Source: CAZZEX01 sp964653285
GTDB taxonomy: Bacteria; Chloroflexota; Anaerolineae; B4-G1
NCBI GenBank assembly: GCA_964653285.1
Contig: CAZZEX010000038.1
Location: forward strand, 1-41,782
DNA: 41,782 nt
Reading direction: 5' to 3'
Position numbers and translations under genes: made by a program. The notes under the pieces are model-generated. The model was not told the origin of the DNA. It ran no database searches and saw only the letters and a list, made by a program, of their open reading frames with translations. Of the stretch, positions 15,545 through 24,008 are shown piece by piece (the first letter of the stretch is position 1; each line of letters begins with the position of its first letter).

Positions 15545-16450
15545 ATGCTCGATCTGGGAATCGTCATCACCAGTTACAATACCCGCGACCTGCTGCGCAC
15601 CTGCCTGCGCTCGGTCTACGCCAGTCAGAGCGATTTCACCTTTGAAACCTGCGTTGTGGACAACGCCTCGTCCGACGGCAGCGCCGAGATGGTCGCCGCC
15701 GAGTTCCCCCAGGCGCGGCTGATCGCCAACACGGAGAACGTCGGCTATCCCAGCGCTAACAACCAGGGCCTGGAGACCTTTGGCTTCACCGACCTGCCCA
15801 ATCACCAACCTACCAATCTACCAGCCTTCGCGCTGCTCCTGAACTCGGATACGGAACTGCCGCCGGACGCGCTGGCGCGAATGCTGGACTTCATGGCCGA
15901 CCACCCAGACGCTGGCATCGCAGGCCCTAAACTGGTGCTCCCTGATGAATCGCTCGACCTGGCCTGTCGACGTTCATTCCCCACGCCGGAGGTCTCCCTC
16001 TACCGGCTGACGGGCCTCTCGCGCCTCTTCCCTCGCAGTCGGCGCTTTGGCCGCTACAACCTGACCTACCTCGACCCTGACCAGGTCACCGAATTGGATT
16101 CCGTCGTGGGGGCGTTTATGCTGGTGCGGGCGGAGGCTATCGCTCAGGCTGGCCTGATGGACGGGCAGTTTTTCATGTACGGCGAGGACCTGGACTGGGC
16201 CTATCGGATCAAGGCGACCGGCTGGAAAGTCTACTACAACCCGGCCGTGACGGTGCTGCACGTCAAGCGGGCGTCCACCCGTCACAGCCCGCGGGCTCAG
16301 GTCGAGTTCTATCGCGCAATGGACATTTTCTACCGCAAGCACTACGCTGCGCAGACACCCTGGTGGCTCCACGCTTTCATCGTCAGCGCCATTTCGCTGC
16401 GACAGAGGCTTGAGCAGTTACGGCTTGCCCTCACCCCGGCTGGAGGATGA
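15545..16450 (+). CDS. Glycosyltransferase family 2 (rhamnosyltransferase-like)
   Basis: This is a GT-A fold inverting glycosyltransferase of 301 residues. The nucleotide-sugar site is seen in VITSYNTRDLLRTCLRSV and VVDNASSDGSAEMV, the metal-binding DXD-like motif is in LLNSDTELPP, and the acceptor/base region is FFMYGEDLDWAYRIK. These match the WbbL/rhamnosyltransferase-like branch used for cell-surface polysaccharides. Its TGA stop overlaps the ATG of the next gene (ATGA), so the two are coupled. A short-word repeat in frame (15795-15824) encodes NHQPTNLPAF between two conserved blocks, an insertion the family normally lacks. Confidence 0.9.
   Translation: MLDLGIVITSYNTRDLLRTCLRSVYASQSDFTFETCVVDNASSDGSAEMVAAEFPQARLIANTENVGYPSANNQGLETFGFTDLPNHQPTNLPAFALLLNSDTELPPDALARMLDFMADHPDAGIAGPKLVLPDESLDLACRRSFPTPEVSLYRLTGLSRLFPRSRRFGRYNLTYLDPDQVTELDSVVGAFMLVRAEAIAQAGLMDGQFFMYGEDLDWAYRIKATGWKVYYNPAVTVLHVKRASTRHSPRAQVEFYRAMDIFYRKHYAAQTPWWLHAFIVSAISLRQRLEQLRLALTPAGG
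15795..15824. repeat. In-frame short-word repeat (CCAATCACCAACCTACCAATC type)
   Basis: Degenerate words CCAATC/CCAACC/CTACCA are repeated inside the GT2 gene, just before the conserved LLNSDTEL motif, and are translated. Confidence 0.6.
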
Positions 16451-17892
16451 CCGGGGGCCAAACTATGAAGTCGAAGACGCAAACCCCAATCATCTTCGTG
16501 CTCACGTTGGCCCTCACCGACGCGGCGATGGCCGGTTTGGCCTTCTTCCTGGCCTATTGGATGCGCCGCTGGATTGCCTGGCCGAACGAGGCTCAGAACA
16601 TGGGGGGTTTCCCCAACTACCTGGGCGTAGTTCTGGCTCACGTCGTATCCATCCTGGTGGTGTTTGCCTTCTCTCGCCTTTACCGCCTGGCCCGCGTGCC
16701 CTCGCGCATTGACGAGTTCTACTCCATTTTCGCATCCACCACCGTGGGCACGCTGATGGGAGTGGCGATCTCCTCGTTACTCTTCAAGAACAGTCCTTTG
16801 GAACTGGACTACTCGCGGGGGATGATTCTCTATGGCTGGGGGCTCACCATCGCGTTCGTCACCGCCGGCCGGATGATACACGCGCGCATCCGGACGGGAT
16901 TGCGAAGGCAGGGATGGGGGCGCGGCCGGATACTCATCGTCGGCACGGGTGATGTGGGACGGATGATCTTCCAGAAAATCCAATCGAACCCCGGGCTGGG
17001 GTACGAAGTGGCTGGCTTCGTCGCTGCCAACGGCCTAAACGGGGTTCCCCTGGGTGCGCCGATCCTCGGTCATGCCAGCGATTTGGCGCCCATCATTGAC
17101 GAGCACCAGGTTGACGAGGTCATTATCGCCCTGCCAGAGGCAACGCATCAGGAAATCCTGATGCTGATTTCGGAGTGCGAGCGGGGCAAGGTGACCATCA
17201 AGGTCTTCCCGGACGTGTTCCAGATTATGGCCAGCCAGGTGAGCATCGGCGACCTGGGAGGACTGCCGCTGCTGACCGTGCGCGACATCGCGCTGAGCGG
17301 CTGGCGGCGTATAGCCAAACGGCTGATGGACGTCGTGGGGGCGGCCTGCGGGCTGGTCCTGCTCTCGCCGCTGATGATGCTGATGGCTGTCCTGATCAAA
17401 CTAGAATCGCGCGGCCCGGTGTTCTACGCCCAGGAGCGGATGGGGCTCGACGCCCGGCCTTTCCGGATACTGAAGTTCCGCTCCATGCGACAGGATGCCG
17501 AGGCCCACGGGCCCGGCTGGACGGTAGAGGGCGACCCCCGCGTCACCCGGCTGGGCCGCGTCACCCGTCGCATCAACGCAGACGAACTGCCCCAACTGAT
17601 CAACGTGCTGATCGGAGAGATGAGCCTGGTGGGACCGCGGCCGGAGCGCCCCGTCTACGTCAATCAGTTCCGCCGCTCTATCCCGCGCTATATGGACCGC
17701 CACTGGGAGAAGGCTGGCATAACTGGCTGGGCACAGGTCAACGGGCTGCGCGGTGACACCTCCATCGTTGAGAGGACCAAGTACGACCTGTGGTACATCG
17801 AGAACTGGTCATTGCTTCTGGACATCAAGATCCTGCTCCGCACGGTCTTCAACACGGTCTTCAACCTCTCCCGGTCGCCGAATGCATATTGA
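16447..17892 (+). CDS. Polyprenyl-phosphate sugar-1-phosphate transferase (WcaJ/WbaP family)
   Basis: This enzyme starts exopolysaccharide or O-antigen repeat units by moving a sugar-1-phosphate from a nucleotide sugar onto undecaprenyl phosphate at the inner membrane. The protein has 481 residues: four N-terminal membrane segments, a Rossmann-like CoA-binding domain (ILIVGTGDVGRMIFQKIQS), one more membrane hairpin (GAACGLVLLSPLMMLMAVLI) and the bacterial sugar transferase domain with KFRSMRQDA, RVTRRINADELPQLINVL and GEMSLVGPRPERP. The start at 16447 overlaps the preceding stop; an ATG at 16465 is also possible. The sugar specificity cannot be read from the sequence. Confidence 0.92.
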   Translation: MTGGQTMKSKTQTPIIFVLTLALTDAAMAGLAFFLAYWMRRWIAWPNEAQNMGGFPNYLGVVLAHVVSILVVFAFSRLYRLARVPSRIDEFYSIFASTTVGTLMGVAISSLLFKNSPLELDYSRGMILYGWGLTIAFVTAGRMIHARIRTGLRRQGWGRGRILIVGTGDVGRMIFQKIQSNPGLGYEVAGFVAANGLNGVPLGAPILGHASDLAPIIDEHQVDEVIIALPEATHQEILMLISECERGKVTIKVFPDVFQIMASQVSIGDLGGLPLLTVRDIALSGWRRIAKRLMDVVGAACGLVLLSPLMMLMAVLIKLESRGPVFYAQERMGLDARPFRILKFRSMRQDAEAHGPGWTVEGDPRVTRLGRVTRRINADELPQLINVLIGEMSLVGPRPERPVYVNQFRRSIPRYMDRHWEKAGITGWAQVNGLRGDTSIVERTKYDLWYIENWSLLLDIKILLRTVFNTVFNLSRSPNAY

Positions 17893-18017
17893 TCTCTCTG
17901 AGCGTGTGCCTGGGCCTGGGGCTATGGTGGCCCGGAAACTGGCAGCGCCAAAAGCAAAAGCGCCGCCAGGGGCTCGACGTTCCCCCTGACGACGCTCCAT
18001 GAGCACGTCCTATGTAC
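17893..18017. other. Intergenic gap between convergent genes
   Basis: No gene or clear terminator was found. A plus-strand frame ending at 18002 encodes a short hydrophobic stretch followed by WQRQKQKRRQG and may be a gene fragment, but it has no start or family signature. Confidence 0.4.
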
Positions 18018-19592
18018 CTACATCCTCCGCCGATTGAGAACGAAGAGCACCGCCACCCCCGCGGCCAGGATGAGCACTATTATGCCGCTGATCTTGGCGA
18101 CAGTCGCGAAGATGCGGCCGACGGACCCGTTACCCGATCCGTTTCCGCCCCCGCTCTCCGACGTAGGCGTGAGGGCCTCATCAGGGGCCTCCGAGTTTTC
18201 GCCCCGCACGTTGCCGAACTGAAGGTCGAGGCTGGTCCCTTCCGCCACCGCCACATCCCGCTCGGCCTGACCACTGGGTTCGTAGCCTGGGGGCGAATTC
18301 TGGATCACCCGGTAGGCTCCTGGAGCCAGCCCAGCGAAGCAGTGAGGCTCGTGGACGCCGTCGGAAGTGTATCGATCTATCACGCCGGAGGCGTCGGCGA
18401 CGGTAACCTCCGCGTTGGGCAAAAGTTCCTCAGTCCCCTCGTCTCGGAACGTGTCGCCGTTCCGGTCGTGGTAAGCCAACACACAGACGGAAGCGCCCCC
18501 ACCCCCTACCTCTGGCACGGGATTGTCTGGCATGAGGGTCGGCACAGACGTGGGGGGCGCAGGCAGCGGTGTGGGCGTAGGCGTCTCGCTGGGCAGGGAA
18601 ATCACCAGTACCTGGTCTATCTGGAGCAGGTCGTTGGGGCCGATAGTGCCAGCGTTTAGTTCGCGGATCTGATCAGGGTCCACGCCGTACATCAGCGCGA
18701 TGCCGAAGACCGTATCTCCCGGTTCAACGATGTGCACCGTCGCACCGTCCGGACGCGGAGTAGGCGTGGCACGAGGCGTGGGAGAAGGGCCCGGGGTCGC
18801 CGTCGGAGGCGGCGGCAAGGGTGTGGCCGTCGGTGGCGTGCCTGGCGAAGTCACCACCAGGCTGGTGTCGTCCCAGTAGGCATCCTGGTACTTATATTGC
18901 CACTTGGTCTTGGAGCGCAGAAAGACACACACGCTGCCTCCCTCTCCCACCTGGGCAGTGACCGGGCCGATGAAGTTGTAGTGGTCAGGTGACAGTTGCT
19001 CAGTGCTCCAGACAACGCCGGGCGAAAATGGATCCGCGACGCCGTTGGGCTCAATGCCAACCTGGAAGTTCTGATTCCAGGGGTCTGCACAGGTGTAACC
19101 CAGAGGGCTATCCTTGTCACAACTCCATCCATGGGCATAGGCCGAAAACTGCACCGTTGCACCGGGCTCCAGGCCGGTCACGACCTGGTAGAGCCCCATG
19201 TCCTGGAGGCGGTAGAAGGTGAAAAGGAGCACCGCGTAGTTGCCGCTGCGAATGCGAGGTAACTCACCGGTGAATGGGGGGACATTGGGGATAGTCTTGA
19301 CCTCAGGCTGGCCATAGGGCTCTCCCTTGCGCCACCACGTCACCCATCCCTGCGGGGTGAAGATGTTGTCATGATTGCTCCCATCATAAGCATCGTGCGT
19401 CCAGTTATCCAGGCACCAGCCAGGATCAGAGCCAGGAGCGCATATAAGGCCCTCGAACCCAGGGTTCTGCACCAGGTTTGTCCCTTCCTGCCCTGGCCGC
19501 GAGAGACCGGGCGCGGCCAGAGAAAAAAACGATACTGTCCCCAGTAAGGTGATCACCAGCAGGATGCCAACCAATGCGTGTTTACGAATCAT
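18018..19592 (-). CDS. Exported LysM-domain surface protein with C-terminal membrane anchor
   Basis: Probably a cell-envelope protein of 524 residues. It starts with a signal-type sequence (MIRKHALVGILLVITLLGTV). A carbohydrate-binding-like beta domain opens with NLVQNPGFEG. A Pro/Thr-rich linker follows (TATPLPPPPTATPGP), then a LysM domain (HIVEPGDTVFGIALMYGVDP), a second linker, an SdrD/B-like Ig repeat (AYHDRNGDTFRDEGTEELLP, AYRVIQNSPPGYEP) and a final transmembrane helix ending FVLNRRRM. The ATG at 19592 is chosen over the longer frame (to 19673) because of the signal sequence and the GGAGGGAGAGG before it. The LysM domain suggests peptidoglycan binding. Confidence 0.88.
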   Translation of the reverse strand: MIRKHALVGILLVITLLGTVSFFSLAAPGLSRPGQEGTNLVQNPGFEGLICAPGSDPGWCLDNWTHDAYDGSNHDNIFTPQGWVTWWRKGEPYGQPEVKTIPNVPPFTGELPRIRSGNYAVLLFTFYRLQDMGLYQVVTGLEPGATVQFSAYAHGWSCDKDSPLGYTCADPWNQNFQVGIEPNGVADPFSPGVVWSTEQLSPDHYNFIGPVTAQVGEGGSVCVFLRSKTKWQYKYQDAYWDDTSLVVTSPGTPPTATPLPPPPTATPGPSPTPRATPTPRPDGATVHIVEPGDTVFGIALMYGVDPDQIRELNAGTIGPNDLLQIDQVLVISLPSETPTPTPLPAPPTSVPTLMPDNPVPEVGGGGASVCVLAYHDRNGDTFRDEGTEELLPNAEVTVADASGVIDRYTSDGVHEPHCFAGLAPGAYRVIQNSPPGYEPSGQAERDVAVAEGTSLDLQFGNVRGENSEAPDEALTPTSESGGGNGSGNGSVGRIFATVAKISGIIVLILAAGVAVLFVLNRRRM

Positions 19593-19723
19593 CAGACCTC
19601 TCCCTCCAAAAGCAGTACCACCACCAGCACCGTCACGCCTGTGGTCAGAGCCCATTTTCCCGCCCACCTGCACTGGAGATCTGGTAGTACCTCGCCACCC
19701 GCCAAACTTGCCAAAGCGGGCGA

Positions 19724-19751
19724 ATTATAGCACAATGCAAGTGCTTGTCAA
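19724..19751 (-). promoter_or_regulatory. Promoter of the LysM protein gene
   Basis: On the minus strand TTGACA (19746-19751) and TATAAT (19724-19729) are 16 bases apart, with TG at the extended -10 position. Transcription would start near 19717, giving a ~125-base leader. Confidence 0.75.
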
Positions 19752-19782
19752 ACCTCTGCGGAGTTGAAGCAATGGAGCGTCC

Positions 19783-20901
19783 ATGCGTGTCTTGATGATC
19801 TCCAAAGCCTGTCTGGTGGGCACCTACCAGCGCAAACTGGAGGAGATCGCCCGCTTCCCGGACGTCGAACTGACGGTCATCGTGCCGCCATCGTGGCGCG
19901 ACGGCAGCCGCTCGATCCGGCTGGAGCGTGCCCACACCACCGGTTACGAATTAGTCGTCGAACCTATCGCGCTCAATGGCCGCTTCCACCTGTACTTTTA
20001 TCCCCGATTGGGACGGCGGCTGCGTGCCTCCGCCCCCGACGTCGTGCACGTGGACGAGGAGCCCTACAATTTTGCCACCTTCCACGCGTTGCGGCTGGCC
20101 AAGAGGTCCGGTGCTCGTGCGCTGTGGTTCACCTGGCAGAATCTGAACCGCCACTATCCACCCCCCTTCCGATTTATCGAGCGCTACAACCTGCGCCACG
20201 CCGATTATGCCCTCGCGGGCAGCCAGGGGGCGGCGGCGGTGTGGCGTGAGAAAGGGTATACCGGCCCGCTGGCCATCATTCCCCAGTTCGGCGTGGATCC
20301 CGACATCTTCGCTCCGCGTCCCGGCGAGCGAGACCGCGCTCGTGGCTTCCTCATTGGGTACGTGGGACGGTTGGTGCCGGAGAAAGGGGTGGACCTGCTG
20401 CTGGAGGCCGTGGCCGGGATGGACGGCGTGTGGCGGCTGACTGCGGTGGGAGCAGGATCAGAGCGGGACTGGCTGGAGGTGCTCGCCCGCCGCCTGGGGC
20501 TGGCCAGCCAAGTCTCGTTCGAGGGAGTCATTCCTTCGCTGCACATGCCGGCCTTCTACCGGGAGTTGGATGTATTGGTGCTCCCCTCGCGCTCCCGGCC
20601 CAACTGGGTCGAGCAGTTCGGGCGGGTGCTGATTGAGGCCATGGCCTGCGGCGTGCCCGTCGTCGGCTCCGACTGCGGAGATATCCCCAACGTGGTGGGC
20701 GACGCTGGGCTGATATTCCCTGAAGGGAACGCGGGAGCGCTGCGGGGGTGTCTAGTGCGCTTGATGCGTGACCGCGACCTATGGGCGGACCTGTCCCGGC
20801 GTGGGCGGGAGCGGGTGCTGGCTCACTTCACCCAGGCGCAGGTCGCCGCGCAAACGGTGGCGGTGTATCGGGAAATGATTCCGGCTCAGCCCCTTAGCTA
20901 A
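19783..20901 (+). CDS. Glycosyltransferase family 4
   Basis: A GT-B fold retaining glycosyltransferase of 372 residues. The N-terminal acceptor domain begins MRVLMISKACLVGTYQRKL. The C-terminal donor domain has IGYVGRLVPEKGVDLLLEAV, RLTAVGAGSERDWLE, LPSRSRPNWVEQFGRVLIEA and ACGVPVVGSDCGDIPNVVG, with the EX7E-type donor site. It is likely cytoplasmic and contributes to the same surface glycan as the GT2/sugar-transferase pair, though it is separated from them by the LysM gene. Its last 8 bases overlap the end of the convergent lepB. A weak forward promoter (TTGCCA 19708, CACAAT 19731) overlaps the LysM gene promoter. Confidence 0.9.
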   Translation: MRVLMISKACLVGTYQRKLEEIARFPDVELTVIVPPSWRDGSRSIRLERAHTTGYELVVEPIALNGRFHLYFYPRLGRRLRASAPDVVHVDEEPYNFATFHALRLAKRSGARALWFTWQNLNRHYPPPFRFIERYNLRHADYALAGSQGAAAVWREKGYTGPLAIIPQFGVDPDIFAPRPGERDRARGFLIGYVGRLVPEKGVDLLLEAVAGMDGVWRLTAVGAGSERDWLEVLARRLGLASQVSFEGVIPSLHMPAFYRELDVLVLPSRSRPNWVEQFGRVLIEAMACGVPVVGSDCGDIPNVVGDAGLIFPEGNAGALRGCLVRLMRDRDLWADLSRRGRERVLAHFTQAQVAAQTVAVYREMIPAQPLS

Positions 20902-21490
20902 CCCGTCTGATCCGGTCGAGTGGCCAGACGATGAACCTGACCTGCCCGCCGATCTGGCCTACTGGCACGGGACCGAAGAAGCGGGAGTCTCGAGACACTT
21001 CCCGGTTGTCGCCCAGGACAAAGACGTGCCCCGGTGGCACGCGCGTCGGGGGATAGTCCAGCCCACCCTGGCAGGTGGCCCACGGCTCCTCAAGTGACTG
21101 GCCGTTGATAAAGACCCACCCGTCTTGCACCGCTACCGTCTCTCCAGGCAGGGCCACCGCTCGCTTGACCAGCAACTCCTTTTCCCCCGGCATATCAACA
21201 ATCACCACATCCCCCCGGCGCGGGCTGTGGATGAAGCAGTAGGTGATCCTTTCCACTATCACCCGTTGGTTGTAGGTCAGGTTAGGCTTCATGCTTGGCC
21301 CCTGCACCACCATTGCCTGGGCCACAAAGACGTTGAAAAGCAGAGAGACAAGAGCGGCCGGAAGGGCCGTACTCACCCCTTTTCTCAGAGCGCGCAACAG
21401 GAAACGGTTGGCTCTGCATACCAGGCTAGGCCCTGCCTTCCTCTTGACGGGTGTAAAGTTGGTCCGTACAGGTGCTTTTACGATGAGCAT
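20894..21490 (-). CDS. lepB: Signal peptidase I
   Basis: This membrane peptidase removes signal peptides from exported proteins. It has 198 residues, one N-terminal membrane helix (ALPAALVSLLFNVFVAQAMV) and S26 motifs: VVQGPSMKPNL with the nucleophile Ser, GDVVIVDMP, LVKRAVALPGETV with the general-base Lys, and GHVFVLGDNREVSRDSR. AGGAGG lies before the ATG at 21490. The 243-base gap upstream holds the lysK terminator at its far end and a T/A-rich stretch that probably contains the lepB promoter, but no clean boxes are visible. Confidence 0.94.
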   Translation of the reverse strand: MLIVKAPVRTNFTPVKRKAGPSLVCRANRFLLRALRKGVSTALPAALVSLLFNVFVAQAMVVQGPSMKPNLTYNQRVIVERITYCFIHSPRRGDVVIVDMPGEKELLVKRAVALPGETVAVQDGWVFINGQSLEEPWATCQGGLDYPPTRVPPGHVFVLGDNREVSRDSRFFGPVPVGQIGGQVRFIVWPLDRIRRVS

Positions 21491-21653
21491 GATTTCCTCC
21501 TGAGAATAGGTCTAGAGTCAAAACGAGTCAACACGGTTTAGATTAGAAAAGACCTCCGAGGCCCGGTGTCTCGCCCAACCCAATATACACTGTCGACATC
21601 AAAGGCTCGTCAAAAAAGAATGGAGAATTGATGAAAACGACGGCGGGGGAATC

Positions 21654-21680
21654 AAAAAGGCACCCACATCATGTGGGTGC
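21654..21680 (-). terminator. Intrinsic terminator of the lys/arg operon
   Basis: Reading the minus strand, GCACCCACAT and ATGTGGGTGC form a near-perfect stem (21660-21680), followed directly by TTTTT (21654-21658). It lies 54 bases after the lysK stop. Confidence 0.85.
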
Positions 21681-21733
21681 TGGTAAGCGGGGAGAAGAAA
21701 GGCCCGAAACCTGCGAGGGATTTTGCGCTTGCT

Positions 21734-22804
21734 CTAGCCGCCCAGCGTCTCCAGGGCCCGGGCCAGCACGTTTACCCCCCGACGAAACTCCCTGACGTCA
21801 ATGTGCTCGTCCGGCGTGTGGTCCAGGGACGAATCTCCCGGCCCGTAGGCCACGATGGGGCAGCCCCACGCCGGGCCGACGACGTTCATATCCGAGGTGC
21901 CGGTCTTCAGTTTGAACCGTGGCCGCCCGCCCTCGACGCGGATGGCCCGCAGCAAGGCCCGCACCAGCGGCGTGTTCTTCTCAGACCGGAAGGGTGGATC
22001 GCTGCCGGGGAAGGACAAGTGGGCCCCATCGCACCAGGCCCGCATCCTCCGCTCTAGGTCCGCTGGGTCAGCCCCCGACGGCAGCCGCAGCACGATGTTC
22101 ATCTCTGCGCCATCGTTTAGCCCGTCGCTGAAGGTGCGGAACTCCCTCAGGGCGGAACCCAGCGTGTCGAAGTGGCCTGACCGGCCATGATTGAGTTCCT
22201 CAGCGTAAGTCATCAATTGGTTCCAGAAGCCCACCGCCTTCTCTGCCGGGCCCGGTCGTTTGCCAGCGCTGTGTCCGCCCGGCTGCACCAGCCGGTAGTC
22301 CACGGTTAACATGCCCTTGTAGCCCAGCGTAATCCCCTCCCAGTGGCTGGGCTCGCCGATGATCACGCAGTCCGGCGGCTGCATCGTGCGCGCCAGGTGA
22401 CGCGCCCCATGCCCGTGGGCTTCCTCTCCCACTGCTCCGATCACTACCAACCGGGTGGTGTCCAACCGGGGGGCCACTCGTGCCGCCGCCAACACGAATG
22501 CCGCCAGCGGCCCCTTGGCGTCCACGGATCCCCGCCCATACAGCAGGTTTCCACGCCGGTGCACAGGGATGAGACCGGGGACAGTGTCCATGTGTCCCAG
22601 CAGCACGATCTCTCGCTCTGCCCCTGGGTCTCCCAGCATGCCTATGGCGTTGCCTACCTCGTCGCGGCGTGCCCGGAAGCCCAGGGTCGTCATCCGCCCG
22701 ACCAGGTACTCGGCCACCCCGTCCTCTTCGCCGGACAGGCTGGGGATCGTCAGCAACTCCTCTAAGAAAACGACGTCATCCATCTCCAGTCTCCAGTCCC
22801 CCAT
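21734..22804 (-). CDS. lysK: [LysW]-lysine/ornithine hydrolase
   Basis: This is the last step of the LysW pathway: a zinc M20-type hydrolase releases lysine or ornithine from the C-terminal Glu of LysW. It has 356 residues. Metal and catalytic motifs are LLGHMDTVPG, YGRGSVDAKGPLAAF, GAVGEEAHGHGAR, VIIGEPSHWEGITLGYKG and the final DHTPDEHIDV. Operon position after lysJ separates it from generic ArgE/DapE. The start at 22804 gives MGDWRLEMDDV, where the first six or seven codons are a short-word repeat; the ATG at 22783 (MDDVVF), preceded by GGAG from that repeat, may be the true start. A terminator follows. Confidence 0.92.
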   Translation of the reverse strand: MGDWRLEMDDVVFLEELLTIPSLSGEEDGVAEYLVGRMTTLGFRARRDEVGNAIGMLGDPGAEREIVLLGHMDTVPGLIPVHRRGNLLYGRGSVDAKGPLAAFVLAAARVAPRLDTTRLVVIGAVGEEAHGHGARHLARTMQPPDCVIIGEPSHWEGITLGYKGMLTVDYRLVQPGGHSAGKRPGPAEKAVGFWNQLMTYAEELNHGRSGHFDTLGSALREFRTFSDGLNDGAEMNIVLRLPSGADPADLERRMRAWCDGAHLSFPGSDPPFRSEKNTPLVRALLRAIRVEGGRPRFKLKTGTSDMNVVGPAWGCPIVAYGPGDSSLDHTPDEHIDVREFRRGVNVLARALETLGG

Positions 22805-22817
22805 CTCACATCTCCAA
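22780..22817. repeat. Short-word repeat at the lysJ-lysK junction
   Basis: On the coding strand, GAGATG, GGGGACTGGAGACTGGAGATG and related words are strung together. They contain the lysJ stop, both candidate lysK starts and the GGAG that would serve the second of them. Confidence 0.7.
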
Positions 22818-24008
22818 CACGGCCGCCACCCGCTCTACCACCACGTCTACGTCCTCAGCGCTGATCACCAGGGGCGGCAGGAAGCGCATGACCGTGGCTC
22901 CGGCCGCGAGGGCCAGCACTCCGCGCTCGGCCAGTCTGACCAGGTAGGGAGCGGACTTACCCTTCAGTTCCACGCCGACCATCAGGCCCAACCCGCGCAC
23001 CTGTCGTATCCGGGGCGAGGAGATCCCCTGCAGGCCGGCTATCAGCCGCGTTCCCAGTTCAGCCGCCCGTTGGGGGAGCCCCTCGGACTCAATGTAGCCG
23101 ATAGTCGCCAGGGCTGCTGCGCAGGCCAGCGGATTGCCGCCAAAGGTGGTGCCATGAACCTTCTTGGGCAAATCTCCCACTCGCGGGCCGATGAGCACCC
23201 CCCCCATCGGCAGCCCGCCGGCGATGGACTTGGCCACGCACATCAGATCGGGCTGCAGGTCATGGTGCTGGCTGGCGAACATCCGCCCTGTACGCCCAAA
23301 GCCGGTCTGCACCTCGTCCACGATGAACAGCGCACCCTGCTCCTGGCACAGCGCCTGCACCCCGCGCAGGTAGTCAGGGTCACCGGGATTGACTCCTCCC
23401 TCGCCCTGCACTACCTCCAGGATGACCGCCGCCGTCTCCTCGTCCACCGCCTGCTCCATACGGGCCAGCCGATTGTAGGGCACGAACTCGAAGCCGGGCA
23501 CCAGGGGCTCGAAGGGCTGGCGGTACAGTTTGCGCCAGGTGGCCGAGAGCGCGCCGAAAGTCCGCCCGTGGAAGCCGCGCATGGCGGCCACTACTTTCGT
23601 CCGGCCGGTGCTCAGCCGGGCGAACTTGAGCGCCGCCTCCACCGCCTCGGCCCCTGAATTGCACAGGAAGGCCCGCTCCAGTCCCGGCGGTGCGATGCGA
23701 GTGAGTTCGGCCAGCAGTTGGGCGCGCTGGTCGTTGTAGAACCCGTTGGGGCAGATCACCAGCCGCTGTACCTGTTCCGTCACGGCCTGAATCACGGCGG
23801 GATTGGCGTGGCCCACGTTGGCCACACCGTGCCCGCCGACGCAATCAATGTACTCCCGGCCGTCGGCGTCCCACACCCGTGCTCCCTCTCCCCGCACCAG
23901 GACCAGGCGTTGTTTTGAGTAGAGTCCGCTATCGTGGCGGTGCTCCAGAGCGATGATCTCGTCCTTGGTCATTCGTTCATTCGCCATCTGCCATCTATCA
24001 TTCGTCAT
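22806..24008 (-). CDS. lysJ: [LysW]-aminoadipate/glutamate semialdehyde aminotransferase
   Basis: A PLP-dependent aminotransferase of the acetylornithine/class-III family that converts the LysW-bound semialdehyde to the amine using glutamate. It has 400 residues. GGHGVANVGHANP, FCNSGAEAVEAALKFAR (PLP phosphate site), VILEVVQGEGGVNP, FIVDEVQTGFGRTG and the Schiff-base lysine in CVAKSIAGGLPMGG are all present. The ATG at 24008 overlaps the lysZ stop (ATGA). The first dozen residues (MTNDRWQMANER) are encoded by a short-word repeat, and homology begins at MTKDEIIALE (ATG 23972), so the repeat may simply have extended the protein. Confidence 0.93.
   Translation of the reverse strand: MTNDRWQMANERMTKDEIIALEHRHDSGLYSKQRLVLVRGEGARVWDADGREYIDCVGGHGVANVGHANPAVIQAVTEQVQRLVICPNGFYNDQRAQLLAELTRIAPPGLERAFLCNSGAEAVEAALKFARLSTGRTKVVAAMRGFHGRTFGALSATWRKLYRQPFEPLVPGFEFVPYNRLARMEQAVDEETAAVILEVVQGEGGVNPGDPDYLRGVQALCQEQGALFIVDEVQTGFGRTGRMFASQHHDLQPDLMCVAKSIAGGLPMGGVLIGPRVGDLPKKVHGTTFGGNPLACAAALATIGYIESEGLPQRAAELGTRLIAGLQGISSPRIRQVRGLGLMVGVELKGKSAPYLVRLAERGVLALAAGATVMRFLPPLVISAEDVDVVVERVAAVLEM
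23970..24008. repeat. Short-word repeat at the lysZ-lysJ junction
   Basis: On the coding strand the words ACGAATGA, AGATGGC, GCGAATGA and ACGAATGA follow each other from the overlap ATG to the second start ATG of lysJ. Confidence 0.7.

Noticed and set aside
17790..18002. 70-residue plus-strand ORF with a hydrophobic stretch after the sugar transferase
   Set aside because: Most of it overlaps the sugar transferase in another frame; the unique part is under 40 residues with no start or ribosome site.
21491..21653. Candidate lepB promoter (TTGACG with TATATT)
   Set aside because: The spacer is 20 bases, and no alternative pair is convincing; a promoter is expected here but not located.
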